Of a stretch of 64,000 bases of DNA, positions 47,255-59,021 are shown piece by piece. Source of the DNA: Acridotheres tristis (taxonomy: Eukaryota > Chordata > Aves > Passeriformes > Sturnidae); the NCBI GenBank assembly GCA_037013685.1, contig CM072894.1:10294841-10358840 (forward strand), given 5' to 3'. A model generated the notes under the pieces. The model did no database searches. It was not told the DNA's origin and saw only the letters and a list, made by a program, of their open reading frames with translations. The first letter of the stretch is position 1. The number at the start of each line of letters is the position of its first letter. Position numbers and translations under genes: made by a program.

Positions 47255-49125
47255 ACAAATCCCTAACTGAATAAAAATCAAATCCAGCAGGAGGGAATTC
47301 TATACTAGATCTCATTTTGACAGATAAAGAAGAACTGATCACCAAACTAAAAATTAGTGGTAGCTTATATACGGGTGATTGTGACTTGATTGCATATATA
47401 TGCAAACAGAATAAAGTCCAAACTAGTAAGTTATACACATGGCAGTTTAAGAAGACAATTTCACAAAGCTGAAAACAATTATGAACCAAATCAGTTAGGA
47501 AAATGAATTTAAATAGAAAAACATGAATGATAACTGGGAGCTGCTTAAGAACGTATTACTAGATGCCCAAAAGCCACAATCAACAAAAAAGGCCATATTG
47601 GATAGAAACTCAACCTGGCTCAGGGGAAGTCAGAGCAACCAGAATAAATGAAACACCAAAATAGAAATGTACAAAGAAGTAGTAAGCAATAAATAAAAAA
47701 CCTAAGAATTATAGAAAAATTAAAAGTACACAAGAGACTAGACAAGGAGGACAATAGAGAATTCTAGGTGTATTGCAAAAGAACTCATTAACTAACATTA
47801 ACATCATCACTATTTGTCAAAATTACTCAGAAAATATTTAACTGGCAAATACATATTTAGATTCTATACAAAGGGGACAAAAGTCAAGCAGCTGCAAAGG
47901 TTACATTTTTTAAACCAAGTTAATGTCAAAAATTGTCACTCATGAATTTTCAACATAAAGATTGAGGCGCTCTGAAAAACTAAAGCTGATTTTCAGGACC
48001 TTTTTGGATATAGGGACAGAACCAAGTCACTTAAACGAAACTAATGTTAAGACAATGCTTCAGGAAGAGAAATGGAATGGCCCAAGCAGATACTAACTAA
48101 CAGAAAAAGAATCAAAGAATCATCCCAGGTAGAATAATGGAAGAGCAGATGCAGGATTCAATCAATTAAAAATTAAGGGAAGGTAATATAACTAATACTG
48201 AGCAGCAAAGGTTTATGGAAAACAGAGCTCCTCAAACTAATTTGACATCTTTTCTCTAAATAAAATTACTGATGCCAATAAATGTAATAGTACTGAGGTA
48301 ATAGATATCTATTTCTATGAAGACAGTGGACTGCATGACATTTTGATTAAGATACCAGCACAACACACAAAAAAAGAGTCAGCTTAGCACATATTAATGC
48401 TTTAAGAATGATGAGCTGACAAATCACAATATATGGAAAGGAAGATCTCACTGAGCAGATGAGGCTCTAATGGCTTTCAACCCTACACTCTGCTTTTCAG
48501 TGGTCTGGTAGAAAACCTGTCATTAGTGATAAAGGACATTGATGATACAAGTGAAAGAGTAGTAAATAAGGGAAATAAGGGAAAGGCTAACCTGGATTGG
48601 TTTGTAAATGGGATGCAAACACCAACAAACAAGTGAGTTGTACTTCCTGGGCATAGGGAGAAGGCTACCTTTGACTCTAAGAGATAATTACAGCATCTTG
48701 GTGGACGCTCACCTGTACAGGAACTCTCTCAGTGAGGATGCAGACAGAAGAATGAACATTCTCCTCTATTCAGAAGCAGGGGCATCACCAGGAGAAGTAG
48801 GAACCCTAAGGTACCCACTACTTTGGACCAGCTGTAACTGCTGCTGGCTTGCTGTGTGCTATCTGGTGTCCTGACTGAAGGTACTGAAGAACTAAACAGC
48901 TTTGTAGGAGAATTATAAAAATAAGCAAAAAGATTTGGAAAGTGCAAAATAGAAACAAAGTACTAATTGATGCAGTTAGTTAACAGCAGACAGCATGGAA
49001 TTAAGCAGGGAACAGTGATGTGACTGTTTCTTGACAGTCTACTCCTCAAAGATCAGCTTTAATTCAAACTGGAATTAATTCAGAGCAAATCACAGTAGAT
49101 CACAGTAAGCATGTCTTCATACTGA
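47255..49125 (+). mobile_element. Long decayed CR1-clade LINE, 3' part of ORF2
   Basis: Remnants of CR1-type ORF2 occur collinearly on the plus strand. (1) End of the endonuclease domain: ILDLILTDKEELITKLKI (47302-47355), then GSLYTGDCDL where the family has GSL--SDH-L. (2) Linker: WELLKNVLLDAQK (about 47539-47577). (3) RT start: RFMENRAPQTNLTSF (48209-48253), matching the family's GFM-NRSCQTNL-SFF. (4) FSGLVENLSLVIKDIDD (48496-48546), where the last part is an eroded catalytic FADD motif. (5) LRDNYSILVDAHLYR and SEDADRRMNIL (48677-48763), matching the region after RT (ILVDNQLNMS, then KRANAIL). Similarity at DNA level seems to continue to about 49120. Many stops and frameshifts separate the pieces, the 5' half is absent and no 3' terminal repeat is visible, so it is long dead. 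This element alone explains the 48608-48874 open frame. Confidence 0.75.
47390..47405. repeat. Perfect 16-bp palindrome inside the LINE relic
   Basis: TTGCATATATATGCAA is its own reverse complement. It lies in the decayed CR1 copy and is probably a by-product of drift in AT-rich sequence. The central alternating TA could extrude or act as a weak nucleosome-excluding site. Confidence 0.6.
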
Positions 49126-50160
49126 AATAGAGTAGCGAGCATACCAAGAGGTCAGTTGGGATTTGATAACTCCCACGAGATTATAGTTTGTGTGTCTACA
49201 AAGCAGAGCAGAGTATGCCATGTGCATTCACACATGTTCAGACGCTGAAGGCATCTTCCTCTCAAGCTACTGGTTTAGGGCTGTTCTTTCTTGTGTGCAG
49301 TGTCATGTGAGCACATCCTTCCCGCAGGGATGGGCAGTCTCAGCAGCATAGACGTAAGGCAAGATGGGTGTGCCCCTTCACCAAAGCTTCTTGTTCTGAA
49401 GGGGCAGGGGACAGACCATGAGGAATTGCCTTTTTGTCAAGGGTCCAGCTGGGGATTCTAGCTCTGACTGTATCCCATCATGTGTGGTTTTATTGCATGT
49501 AGATTACAATTCTGTTGATAACACGGGGGTTGCAGTCCTATGCATTCCATGCTGAATGAGCCAAACTCAGTTTGGGAGTGCTCCAGAGAACCTGAAGTTG
49601 TATCAGACTGTCACAGCTTACTTTAAAGCTGCCAATACCATGAAAGTATTCCTGATAGCTTTGCAGTTAGTTAGGCTTTATTTAAAATATTAACTAGTGT
49701 CTTCACATTCAGAGTCTGACTTGGCTTTGCTCAACATCAGAAACAGAGGCATCAATCTCCTAAGCATCCCTGCCTTAGTAGCATTAATACTGTGTTTGAA
49801 GCGAGGTTGAAACTAAGGCCTCCTACCTGTCCAAGCTGTAGGTGAGCCATTGGAGAGGGTGGATAATGCCTGTGTCCTGGACCAAGTCCCCTCTCAGGAA
49901 ACAGTCTCTAATATCCAAGGTCATACAAGATACAACTGAGTGTAAGTTGCAAACCACCACTTATGGCTGCACAGCTGGGGCATTTGCAAGTATTTAACAC
50001 TTTACTTTCTGAATTGAAAAGGAGGTGCTTAAAAGGAACCAGCAGAAAACAAATACCTATTCCCCTACACCTTAAACACAGAATATAGGCTCAGCATGAG
50101 TGGCACAGTGACTAAGATCTAGCTGTAACACATATACACACACACTGCACTTCCTGTGAT
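49126..50160. other. Non-coding stretch, nothing recognised
   Basis: No gene or repeat is recognised. A minimal 44-bp block at about 49901-49944 is bounded by a good acceptor (CCCCTCTCAG) and a GTAAGT donor; one frame is open (KQSLISKVIQDTTE). It is too short to call. Confidence 0.45.
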
Positions 50161-50196
50161 TTATATATATATATATATAAATATATATATATATAT
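50161..50196. repeat. (TA)n microsatellite
   Basis: An alternating TA tract of about 36 bp, interrupted once by an AAA. The minus frame 50072-50338 owes part of its openness to it (a YIYIYI stretch), so that frame is not a gene. Likely length-polymorphic. Confidence 0.9.
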
Positions 50197-51199
50197 TACA
50201 CATTATCCAATTATGTTTTACTTTGAATAGGCAAACTTCTGGTCCAGTTTGATTTCTTGCAAGTTCAGATGCAAAGAGGAACAGAACTCTGCCTGGGCTG
50301 CACTCATCATTAAAACTCGGAGAAAAAGAGAAGACCATTAGAAAAATTCTCTTGTTTATTCATACTCTCCTCCCTGGGGATCAGAGGCAGGAGTTTATGC
50401 AGACAGTTTTTCCTCTTCTACTAGAAAATTAGATGGTTTTAATTTAATAACCCTTGTTGCATTCAGAGGCAGGTACAAATCTAGCAACGGCAGTGTTAAT
50501 ACCTAAGTAGGTCAGTCTTCTGTGTGGTCCTTGAGGGTTTCATCACAGGACTAGTCCATTGATATTAATGGGAGGTACTCCTCCCCAGTCCCCACACACC
50601 ACAATGACAATTCAGCTCAGCATGGTAATTAATGCTGCTTCTGAAATGGCTTTGAGTCAAATGATTCTTCCTTTCCCAATGCTCAGAAAACATACTTGTG
50701 GGACAAAGGGGCAAAAGCACAGACCTAAGAAGAGCAGAGCACACTCACCCCAAAAATATTTCTTTGCCTAATGAAATAGATGTATGTTGATCCCCTGTGG
50801 ATATAGCAATGCAGAGAAGCACACAGGCAGATGCCTGGTGACCTGGCCAGATAAAAGCCAGCCCTGACTGGAAGCTGACCAGCCCTCCTAAGAAAGTGTC
50901 ACAGGGTGCAGAAGCACCCAGGGCACACAAAACAGAGGTGAGCCCTATCCAGCCAGCTCCAGCTCAGCACCAGGGCAGGTGTTTGCACACCTCTGCACAG
51001 ACATTTGTACCAGCTGCTCAGTGTCATTAAGTGAGTTGCACACTCCAAATTCACATTCCCGCAACCCTCACTTTTTATTCTTGCTCAAACAAGTTACTTG
51101 CTAGTACAAATGACAAAGATCTCACTGCAGGCCATAACTGACTCTGCAATCATGATTACCTTTCAATGACTCCATGTAAAAGGCAAATCTCTTGAAAAA
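50197..51199. other. Non-coding stretch with a possible old-repeat word
   Basis: At 50552-50569 CCATTGATATTAATGGGA resembles the CCATTGACTTCAATGGGA core of an old amniote repeat. A GTGAGC donor at 50938 has a plausible acceptor about 40 bp upstream, but no supported exon. Nothing else is seen. Confidence 0.4.
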
Positions 51200-52050
51200 A
51201 TGGTATTTCACTTTATATGGTAAGTATTTTCACTTTGCCACCCTCATTTTACAACATATTGCTACAGACCTACACCGAAGCATTCAAAAACAACATTTAA
51301 TCCATCTTAATAAAATACTATCTAAATTACATAATTCTTTTTAAAATATAAGCACACATTCTTCAGTACCAAACCTTAGCACTGATTCTTCAATTTCCTA
51401 CTTTGTATAAAATGCATTATCTGGGATAAAACTTTGGCATAATTCCTATTAAAGATCGCAGTGTTTCTTCCTGAGTATGAAATAAAATCTTAATATCAAT
51501 CTTTCTAATATTTTCTACAATAAGAAATTATAAAGTAGAGAACAGTCACTGGGATTATGAAAGCCATGACTGAAAGTCCTTAGGAAGGATTGATCCAGAA
51601 AAGGTCTTGATCCAAGAAACAGTTTTAATCACTTTGCAAAATCTCAACGACTGAGACACGCTTTATTGACCTTAACATTGCCACCATCTTGTCAAAATAT
51701 TTTCAAACTGGATCAAGCTGGAGCGTGCTATTTCACAACGATACCATGTATTTCTTTCCTCCAAAGGAATACAGCAAACTGTAGAGTATCTCTGAGACAA
51801 GCAAATCTTCTGACCTTTTTTTCTTTCAGAATTCCTATCTTAGTGACCCAGGAATAAATGTATTTTTGAAATGTCAAATTTGTTTCCATGGTAACATGAA
51901 ATGTCACTCCTGGAGAAGATGTTGAATACAAATGTGAAGAGTTGAAGGCTATTTAACATATTTCCAGTTGTACCTATTCAGCAGTGGTTGTTATACTTTA
52001 AAACTCAATAAAGAAATTAAAATATATTTATCAAAAGTTGATCTCTGGCA
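51200..52050. other. AT-rich conserved-looking block containing an RFX-type palindrome
   Basis: A mostly CpG-poor, repeat-free AT-rich stretch. At 51882-51895 GTTTCCATGGTAAC closely resembles the RFX X-box palindrome (GTTGCCATGGCAAC): the right half GGTAAC fits the half-site and the left half has one substitution. A very strong acceptor-like string (TTTTTTCTTTCAG) ends at about 51827, and one frame after it stays open for about 30 codons. Enhancer is the simpler reading. Confidence 0.3.
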
Positions 52051-53376
52051 AAGTGACTTTTACACCTCACATTATTGCTGCAACAACACTCACTAAGGAG
52101 AAGGCTCTTTAAGTACTTGTCTGCTGGTGGAACATGGAAACATTTTCTATTATGTTGATAGTCATTGCCAAGTTCTGTCTTCTGATTTCCCAAGGAAAAG
52201 AAGATGTTTCATTTACCATTTCTACCCAGATCTCCATGAATAGACTGTGGGAGGGGGGAAGTAAAGAAAGAAAAATATTATGAGGGTAGCTAAAGGGGAG
52301 AGATGGCTTTTATGAATACATAGGAAATGACTTACTCATAGTGCAACCAATTCATACATATTACACATAGTAGGCATAGAGTGCCTCTATACATGCACAA
52401 TGAGACATAAACCAAACTACTCATGGATTAAAAGGTTTCTAGCAGATTTTGGAATTTACTTCCTCTGCAACACAAAGGTGTCCCTTCAGACTCTATCTCT
52501 GACCTCAGCAGTGAAGGCCAAAGGGACAGAGAAGGGCTGCTCATGAAGGCAGAACGATTTTGATGCTGCCCACTGGAGAGGTGGCCCCAACACCTCTGCT
52601 CAAGTCTGACTGAGCCTGAGCCCATGCCAAGGACAGCAAGAGAAGGCCTGCAGTGGGAAGGGAGCTCCTGGCACTACCAGAGAGTCCTTCCCTGCCTACG
52701 ACTGACTATGGAGAAAACAAGCCCCTGGGAAGAAGGAGCGCTAGCTCTTTCTACTGAAAGAGGTGCCTCTGCATCACAGCTCTCAGGGCTGTTCTAAACG
52801 GTAAAAAACAAGATAAATTGCTCCCCAAAGTTCATAAATAATATATGAACAATTAAGTTTCTTTTTATGGATGCATCATAAAATATGAATCCATTTTTAT
52901 TTTCATAAATTTTACAATTTACAAGTTGTTGTTGTTTATGTTTTATGTTAACAAGGTATCCAAAGCTGACAACTTTGGTTTCAGGTAAAAAAAACAATCA
53001 ACTTTAAAAAAAATTGAGAAAGAAAATGAGTAGAACTTCCCACTTGCAGTCTCAAATATCATAAGAGTCTTACTGTTACTTCTTAAAAACAAAGGAGAGA
53101 ACCAGTTCTCTCTGCTAAAAAAAGAATTTTCAAATATCAGTTCAGTTTTATTTCATGAGCGTTATTACAGACTAATTGCATTCATGGTGTCCATCCTGAT
53201 AGGCACTTATGCCAGGTACATGGTGTGCTATTTGAATAAATCCACTGTGTAACTAATAAAAAAAAAAAGATAAAAACAACTACAATTGCAAATAAACAGT
53301 AGAGACGACTAGTTTAAAGAACTAGGCTTTGCTTGCATTCCTACAAGTTCCTAGGTAGTTAGGCAGGAAGTTTGGG
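52051..53376. other. Non-coding stretch, nothing recognised
   Basis: A short GC-richer part at 52480-52780 is surrounded by AT-rich sequence. A (A)11 run lies near 53259-53269. No gene-like signal. Confidence 0.5.
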
Positions 53377-53419
53377 TAAGTTTTCCCTTCAGAGGTAGAA
53401 ACTCTGAAGGGAAAACTTA
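53377..53419. repeat. Perfect 18-bp inverted repeat with 7-nt loop
   Basis: The left arm 53377-53394 (TAAGTTTTCCCTTCAGAG) and the right arm 53402-53419 are exact reverse complements, separated by GTAGAAA. A second weaker symmetry encloses it: GTTCCTA at 53347-53353 pairs with TAGGAAC at 53418-53424. The stem is too short for a standard microRNA precursor. A recent template-switch or snap-back mutation is the likely origin; a cis-regulatory or RNA hairpin function is possible. Confidence 0.85.
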
Positions 53420-55270
53420 GGAACAATTAGTTTCATTACATAAAGGGCTAGGCATACAGAAGTATAAATGCTGAACATACACAAATCCCCTGTATAGCAC
53501 AGGTAGAATCACAAGCTGCTGAGCAAAATTGTTACAGCATTTCACTTTGGGCTTGTCCTTCATTCTCCCCCACAGGTTAAGTTTGTATTCAGGCCATTCT
53601 GAAAAAGAAGCAAAGGAACCAAACAGGGATACGAAATTAAGCAAATGAAGGCGTTGGAAGTAAGAGGAATATCCTAGAAATGCCACAGGGATAAAGGAAT
53701 CAGAGGATATTGCTGGAAGATAACCATGGGTATTTCTGTAGGGTTTCGGAAACCAAATTTGTTTGATGTGATGTGGGTACTGCAGAGCTACAATTCATAG
53801 ACCAGGTTTACATACACCAGAACACTTGGAGAACTGCCATTCAAAACAGTGGGGAAAGGGGGCACTTGCCAGAGAAAAAAGGCAAAAGAGAGAAGTTATG
53901 AAAATGCTGTGCAAGACCAGTTGTAGGTGGTCAGTTTGGGTGGACCCTTTATCCAAACACTGATCTCATCATACATGACCATTTAAAAGAATTTGATTTC
54001 CAAAACCTGGTTATTTTGTTGTTGTTCTGTATCTCCAAAATGTTAAAATTTCACAGATGCTAGGCCACTTTTGCTAGTGAGGAAATGGAGGAAGAAAATC
54101 CTGTGCATTAGAGTAAGATAACAGATGCCAGGCATCCCAACAGAACATACTCGGGGTCACTTTGACTGTTCCAGCATGAGTTAAAATTAATGTCCCAAGA
54201 AATTTTTCTTAGTTAACTTAGTTACATAGCTCCAAATTTTGCCTCTTGGTTCAATTTAGGTAGTTCTGCATTATGGTGTGGATGCAGCAGTGACAACAGC
54301 AAGAAATCTCCAAAGGCATTAATGCAATCCCCATCACAGCAGAAATACTGTTTCAGCACCATGCATCTTGATGACTGATTTCCTCTGAGCTTCACTGACC
54401 AGTGTCATTAAACAACAAAAATAGACTGTGGAAGTAAGACGAAGCCAGGGGAAACAGTTCATTAAAAAGTAAAAGCATGTTCTGTCATACACATACTTGC
54501 ACACCGTCAAAGCAGCCAGCTGTCTCAGAACAGACTAATTTTTCTAAATGCAATAAAAGGGGCACACTATATTTTACAGCAATAAAAAGTAACAAAGGTA
54601 TGACTGAAGCAGTCTCTGTTTTCTAGAAATCCATGTCAACAATGGCAACACAGACCTGTGGAGGATCAGAAGACTCTCATCTACAAGGATTTAGGTGAGC
54701 AGTTTTGAGCTTGAGGGAAAATTCATTACACTTTCCTGAAGTCACCACACTGGTACCAGCCAGCCTCCCTGGGTGGTCATCAAAACTGGAGGCAGCCTGG
54801 CTTCTCTAAGAGAAGCTGGTAGCAAAAAGGAAACTCTTCACTGTGTTGGTATCTCAGCTGCAAAAGTTAATTTTGACACCAAAGTTATACCTTACAAATG
54901 CCTTCGCACAAGTCAAGCCTTTCACCTTCTAAGCCAGTCTGTGTGGGTACCTGAAGGGAGTATGGGTTGTATCATATTTTAAGCCTTCCTAAGCCAAGAG
55001 ACATAACCCAGAACAAACTCTCTGCTAGTCTGACATATATTGGGTTTAATAGCCCCACAGTGATTTCCATGAGCTGCAGATTACATGGCAGCGCAGCCAT
55101 CACTGGGAGGTACCTGTACCCTTTTAGAGAATTACCAGGAGAAGCAGCTCTGTTTTATGGACAGCCAGTTTTACTTGCCAAACTGCAGTGTTGTACATCT
55201 ACTTCATTTAGATTAGTAAGTTTGGTCCCAATTTATGACTCTCAGCAGAGTCCCTGAGGATCAAACTTAC
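53420..55270. other. Non-coding stretch, no gene recognised
   Basis: The minus frame at 53417-53686 and the plus frames at 54773-55257 carry no recognised motif. No repeat was recognised. Confidence 0.5.
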
Positions 55271-55375
55271 TGGCTGGAGGGAAGGCGTGTTTACTGTGAC
55301 AGCCTGGTAGAGCTTGCACGGCTGCTGCGAGGGACACATTGCCCAGGGCTCTCAGCCTGGCACCTCTAGCAAGCA
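55271..55375 (-). other. Candidate minus-strand exon, 105 bp
   Basis: On the minus strand a good acceptor (AACTTCCTTGCAG) is followed by 105 bp and a consensus GTAAGTTT donor. One frame is open throughout: it begins LARGARLRALGNVSLAAAV and ends SKHAFPPA; the other two close early. Two CpGs are retained. The sequence is GC-richer than its surroundings. A second acceptor-like CCCTCGCAG lies inside. The peptide is unrecognised and arginine/alanine-rich, so a non-coding or 5' UTR exon is as likely as coding. Confidence 0.3.
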
Positions 55376-55783
55376 CTGCAAGGAAGTTACCATCACATGA
55401 GGCAAACATCATTTCAGAACTTCCAGAAACCACAAACAGTACTCCTTTATTTACTTATATTTAGAAAACCACCCAGTCAAACTCTTCCCTAACTTGCATC
55501 TGTGCAGGCAGACTGCAGTCAGCGTTGCACAGGGTGAAAATCAGGTCAGAGCCTGGCCTAAAGCCTTGCTGGGGAGCGGGTGGCAGGTGACATCTTCACT
55601 GCTCAGAGGCACTTGGCAGAAAAGACTAATTCTACCCCCAATCACAGTATCACCTACTTCCTTCTTACAAATCTGTGAGAAGTCTTCCACTTCACTCACA
55701 GCATATTTACTTCACAAACCTATTTTAAAGAGGGGTTACTGATGTTCTTGTTTAATTTGCCCTTGTTTTTCTCTCTTGCACAG
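55376..55783. other. Spacer between two opposite-strand exon candidates
   Basis: AT/GC-mixed sequence with a plus open frame (55494-55742) that shows no known motif. It ends in the long pyrimidine tract of the next acceptor. Confidence 0.4.
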
Positions 55784-55873
55784 GCCAGGACCTCAGATAA
55801 AAATGACTTGAGCCTTAGTAAGTAATATCCTGGTGCACTTTGTGAATTAATAAAAACAAGATCATTCAATAAA
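55784..55873 (+). other. Candidate last exon with polyadenylation signals
   Basis: An excellent acceptor (TTTTTCTCTCTTGCACAG) ends at 55783. From the first base, one frame reads ARTSDKNDLSLSK then TAA (55823-55825). Two AATAAA signals follow at 55849-55854 and 55868-55873. Alternatively a donor (A/GTAAGT) at 55818 would make a 34-bp internal exon, 55784-55817. The peptide is too short to identify. The combination of acceptor, stop and AATAAA suits a terminal exon, perhaps of an lncRNA. Confidence 0.3.
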
Positions 55874-58800
55874 TGCCACTCGATTTTGTTAAACTCCTTA
55901 CACATGTCAAAATGCCATTTAATCCTTTAGCAAGAGAAGTGACTCCAAAATAAGGATCCAAGTGCAATGAGCACACTGTTTTAAAATAAAAAGAATTAAA
56001 AGAAAGATAAATTCCTTAAAAAAAAAACCAACAGCTATCCTAAGAGGAGAAAATCTCAAGCAAACAAGAAAGTTTAAGCCAACTCTAATATGTAGAAACC
56101 TAATATCCCCAAACTGAAAATAACTCCAAAATCCAATAATATAAAAATGCTTTATAAGATTTTCCTTTTAAGTTGTGGGGGCTTCCAAAAGGTTCTGCAA
56201 TGCAGAACCAATGAAATAACACACACAGACGTGCCTTTGCTTTGTGAGCCTTCGCTCCAAGTGACAGCTTCCACTGTAAACTTTTGTTTAGAAACAACAG
56301 ATAATATGATAAGGCTGTTCCAAAGGAGGTTATGAAAAAGACATTGAGCAATTGCTCTCCAACAATATTAGGACTAGCATAGAAAGAAATTGCTTTGATT
56401 CACATCAAATGTCACTTTGATTATGATTAGGAAGAAAAAAAATAGAACGGTAGCTTGGTAGTTGAATCTCTATGGGAGGTTAGGGGATCTTTTTCTTCGG
56501 AGGTTGTTTAACAAAAAGACAACTTCCTTCAAAAGTGGGCTAGAGATTCTTGGCATGGACTCAGAGCAGGTGCAGTAATATACATTTCCTTAAAACTGGG
56601 CGATTCTTGCAGCTTTTATCTGAGGAACGCTAGTGCATTCTGTCTTGGGAAATCCAGTGAAACTTGTTTACCCCAGCTGCAGGCTTTTCAGTAATTTCTG
56701 CAGCTATCTGCAGGTCCCACGGGAACACCACTTACACACACACACTTCTCCCCATTCATGTCCATGCTTCCCCATTACCATACTGCTATCTCAGTCTCAA
56801 TTTAATTATTAATTCTGTCATTTCCCAGCTTTGAAGCCCTTCTTTTTTCCGACCCTAACACTTCCCTACCAGATTTACAGAGCGTAAATGTCATTTGCAG
56901 TCACTCGTAACTTTACGATACATTCTGAATCCGACACCTACTAGATGACTCCCTGCCAAAAGGCAATATTTTTGTATGCAATGTGATCAAAAAAACATTC
57001 AGCTATATAAATATATACATCCACAAGGCTTTTTTTAAGCAGCTCAGTGTGGAAAAATGGAATTTGGCAAGAAAAGAGTCTTCAAACAAGAAGAACAGCC
57101 TCTGTGCGTTTGTGGTAAAAACTGGGTTTGATTTGATCCAGTTCTAAATGTTTTAATATCACACGTCGGGCATGCAGCGTTCACACTGTGCCATTTTGAA
57201 GTAATTTTCAGAGTCCTACCAAGCGAGGGCTGCTGCACAGCACATGCCTTAGCTGTGCAGTGAACACACATCTTTCTCCCCATGAGCAATACTGAAGGCA
57301 GAAGTCTTTTTCTCCAGTGCACACTGCAAACTGTGCCGCTGAAAACTTCATGCTCTCAGCAAAGGAAGAGGTTTTGGCATGTGTCTCCCAGAATTCAAGG
57401 ACAACAGTTGAAGTGGGAGGAGAAACAAAGATGTGAGAAAGACCAAGAGTTGCTTCATGATTATTTTTTAAATTTGGAGGAAGGTTGAGATGTGCCTTTG
57501 TCTGAAAGTTTCTCTTATGGAGGACACTGTAATTACCAATTTACAGCCCAGGAAGATACAGATGCTGCCTATAGAAAAACGTATCTGAAGATTCAACCCC
57601 AGGGCCACCATTTACCCATATGGAGCAGAAGCAACTTAAGCACTCCCTACCTCTGTGGGTGGCATGGGCCACACATGAGTGGTTTCCCAGGCACAAGGGC
57701 CTCTGCCTGACACTGCAGCCCTTTCCTTGGCCCTGCAGAAGGAGGTGGACAACTCCCTGGGAGCATTTCTCATAAGATCCAGTCACTCTCCTTTGGGCAG
57801 CAGCACCTTCCATTCCCATATAACCTGTTACTCATGGTACCTCTGTGTCCAGTATCAAAGCTTACCAGCCAGCTCTGAGCCTAAACACCACACTGTTTAA
57901 CACCCCAACGATTTATTCCTGCTTGTTCACACTGAGCTTACTCCCTTAACTGGAAGGGGTAGGAGTTTTCCTGTTTTTTCAAACAAACACCAAGAACCCC
58001 AGAAAAAAACCCTTGGAGGGTCTGAATGTTTAACAGGAGCTGGAATTTATGGCCATTACACTCAGGCTCAGGGTCCATCCAACAAAAAAGGCTAAACAAG
58101 AGAAGTCCTATGCACCAACCAGTCACTGCAGAAAAGCTCCCACAGTCCTTCCTTGTACTGCCCCACTAGCTCTGACTGTGCTGCCAAGCAGGGAGCCCAC
58201 AGAGCCTCTGGTTCACCACATCCTGCTCTCTGCAGCGTGTTCACAGCTGAATCTGTGCTGCGAGTCCCAGGGGAATAAATAAGCTCAGGCAAGAGAAGAA
58301 ACATCACTGAACTTCCAGGGACTATGTCTTGGCTTTCAAAGAAATGCTCTCTCTCTCTCTATTTTTCTCTTTCCAGAAGAAATGTTTCCCAACATGTTAA
58401 ACTTTTCCGTGTTATTTTTTTCCCCCTGTAGTTAATGAAATTCTATTGTTTTCTTGTCAATTACTTAATCATTAAAACAAGGCTTGCATGAAATGCAGGA
58501 AGCTGAGCAAGCCTACAGAGGCTGCTGCCCAGCACGGCCATACGAGGAGCACGACTGCGCCAGGACAGCGCCAGCGCTCCCACCTCCAGCACAGCACAGT
58601 GTCCCCAGCAAGGGGCACCTCTGGGCAGGGAGGGCCAGCCCACGGCCAGGGCAGGCCAAGGGGCTGCTCCACAGCAGGGGTGGCCGTGGGGATGTCAGCA
58701 CTGTCAGACATGGCCATGGGCAAACACAGGGAAACGCAGGCACAAAGGAAAGACCTTTGTTATCACAAATTCAGCTTTGCCTTCCTGATATTGGAATGGA

Positions 58801-59021
58801 TGGCAGCAGCCACATTACCTTTTATTCCATTTGTGCTATATGAGCTTTATTAAGCACCAATTATTAAATCCTGTAGAATTATGAATTTAGCCCTGCTCCT
58901 GCAAGAGCCTGAGGTGACAGCCATGCAGCCAATCCCCCTTGGACAAGGAGGGGGCCCAGAACAGGCCGAGGGAAGCAGCCTTCTCAAGTCTGATTTCTAC
59001 AGAAACAAGATGGAAGATGGG
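55874..59021. other. Non-coding stretch with a GC-rich patch and small simple repeats
   Basis: Simple repeats include a CACACACAC run near 56734-56746 and (CT)7 at 58347-58360. A GC-rich patch lies at about 58500-58740, with modest CpG and open frames on both strands (58484-58853, 58461-58743). None shows a known motif, and mutual overlap argues against coding. A-run/CC motifs lie at 56018-56031 and 58003-58012. Confidence 0.5.

Noticed and set aside
48608..48874. 88-codon plus frame as a host gene
   Set aside because: It matches the region after the reverse transcriptase of a CR1-clade LINE and lies in collinear LINE remnants.
50072..50338. 88-codon minus frame with YIYIYI
   Set aside because: Created by the (TA)n microsatellite.
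53377..53419. Hairpin as a microRNA precursor
   Set aside because: The stem is 18 bp with a 7-nt loop, shorter than typical precursors, and no known mature sequence is recognised.
58347..58378. CT-repeat ending in a TTTCCAG acceptor-like string
   Set aside because: The pyrimidine tract is the microsatellite itself; frames close quickly and no donor follows.
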